A stretch of 64,000 nucleotides of DNA, taken from JBPESP01 sp051710585 (GTDB lineage: Bacteria > Pseudomonadota > Gammaproteobacteria > Enterobacterales > Enterobacteriaceae). The notes beneath the pieces are model-generated. The model did no database searches. It saw nothing but the letters and a program-made list of their open reading frames with translations, and had not been told where the DNA came from. The position numbers and the translations under genes were made by a program. The DNA lies in contig JBPESP010000001.1 of NCBI GenBank assembly GCA_051710585.1, positions 434,001 to 498,000 on the forward strand, given 5' to 3'. Below, piece after piece: positions 62,986-64,000 of the stretch (the stretch's first letter is position 1; the number at the start of each line of letters is the position of its first letter).

Positions 62986-64000
62986 ATTAGACACCTGACT
63001 GACTTCATATTTTAAATATAGGTTTACTTACTATAGGGTGATCATTTCAAGAACTACTACCATGATGGTTTACTGTTCGCTGCATCAAGCGTAGCGTCAG
63101 ATTCCATGAGGATTTCTGCTAGACTGGTTATTGCGCTAACGTATCTATCGAAAATATATAGAATAAGCATAAGCAAAAAGAGTTGTTAGTAGTGTATCAG
63201 GGAAAAGCGATAATGACTCTGTCAAGCTCTTAGAACACACAGCACCCCGTTCAGGGGGGGAGATGTACTCGTAGCCCTAAGGGCGGTATCATGAACTTGT
63301 TTCTTTTATTGCAGTTTTGTTTTTGAGGACTGAAGCCTTTCTGGTATGAACGATGCCTTGCCGCAAGAGGTGTTTTACAACCTTGGAGGATAGAAGTAGA
63401 AGGGAAAGAAATAAGTGATTATCGTAGAAATATATATAACGATGCAAAAGATTCTGAAGTCATTTAAACACTAAAGTTGTTTATATTTTATATACTCTAG
63501 TTATTTTTGCAAAAAAAATAAGGGAGAATTATGGATAATTAACTTATGTTTGCTATAATGGTTTTTTTATTAAAAATATTGAAGGTTAAATAATTTATTA
63601 TGAATATCTTTTGAATATATGTTTTCCGAAACTTTCTTAATCTAAATAATTATTTTCCTATTATCGAGGAAAAGCTAAATTACTGATGATTTAGTATTGT
63701 CCTGAGTCAACTTTACACTATTTTCTTTAATATTTCAGCTAGGTAATTGTAGTGGCTAACCAAAAATTCCGCTGCGTTAGAGTTTTTACAGTATCTATTT
63801 TCCTAATTCTTTTTTTGGCAGAAACTAACTGTGCCATATTTATATGGGCTGTGTAATATTCCACGATATAGTCTATAATTTCATAAACTTTTCACTGAAG
63901 CTTATATCTAGTTTCGCCTGTTAGCGAAATTCACTCATTTTATAAACCTCTAAAGAACTACTCTATTAGAGCAATTAATACAGCACTTACCCGCCGATCT
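62986..64000. other. AT-rich end of the window, no gene seen
   Basis: No gene, RNA or repeat is supported. A seven-G run is at 63254-63260 and the last 600 bp are extremely AT-rich. Confidence 0.5.

Overview
The window reads as part of the chromosome of an insect-associated enterobacterial (Yersiniaceae-like) symbiont in an advanced stage of genome decay. Every recognisable protein is closest to Escherichia/Yersinia/Serratia-type enterobacterial proteins. The intact genes are moderately GC-rich islands in very AT-rich DNA, and they add up to only about 14 kb of 64 kb (roughly 22%, my own sum). A Serratia symbiotica-like bacterium would fit, but species identity is an inference that I cannot test here.

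Layout. 1-8 kb: divergent pseudogenes ydiK (minus) and ydiJ (plus), then a degenerate IS3-family copy. 8-14.7 kb: the pyruvate dehydrogenase locus, with a broken pdhR behind an intact-looking promoter and PdhR-type operator, then intact aceE, aceF (only one lipoyl domain) and lpd with a terminator. 14.7-26 kb: a second IS3-family remnant, intact acnB, a yacL trace and a fieF pseudogene. 26-37 kb: mostly empty, with intact apbE and nadE. 37-48 kb: a third IS3-family remnant and an intact 14-TM-type DHA2 efflux transporter. 48-57 kb: intact fumC, then pseudogenes manA, ydgA, proQ and prc. 57-63 kb: intact htpX, a yebO pseudogene and the intact yobF-cspC pair.

How the genes fit together. What is retained is central carbon and cofactor metabolism: pyruvate to acetyl-CoA (AceE/AceF/Lpd), citrate to isocitrate (AcnB), fumarate to malate (FumC), NAD synthesis (NadE) and flavinylation of respiratory proteins (ApbE). 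A membrane protease (HtpX), a cold-shock RNA-binding protein (CspC) and one drug-efflux-type transporter are also kept. What is lost is local regulation and periplasmic, RNA-level or sugar functions: PdhR, ProQ, Prc, ManA, YdgA, FieF, YdiJ, YdiK, YacL and YebO.

I found no tRNA, rRNA, CRISPR array, prophage or novel multi-gene system. The most interesting signals are the decay patterns: the lost start codon of pdhR behind a preserved operator, the Ser-to-Phe change at the Prc active site, the collapsed AceF lipoyl array, three independently decayed IS3-type transposases, and a series of strikingly perfect inverted repeats in otherwise empty DNA.
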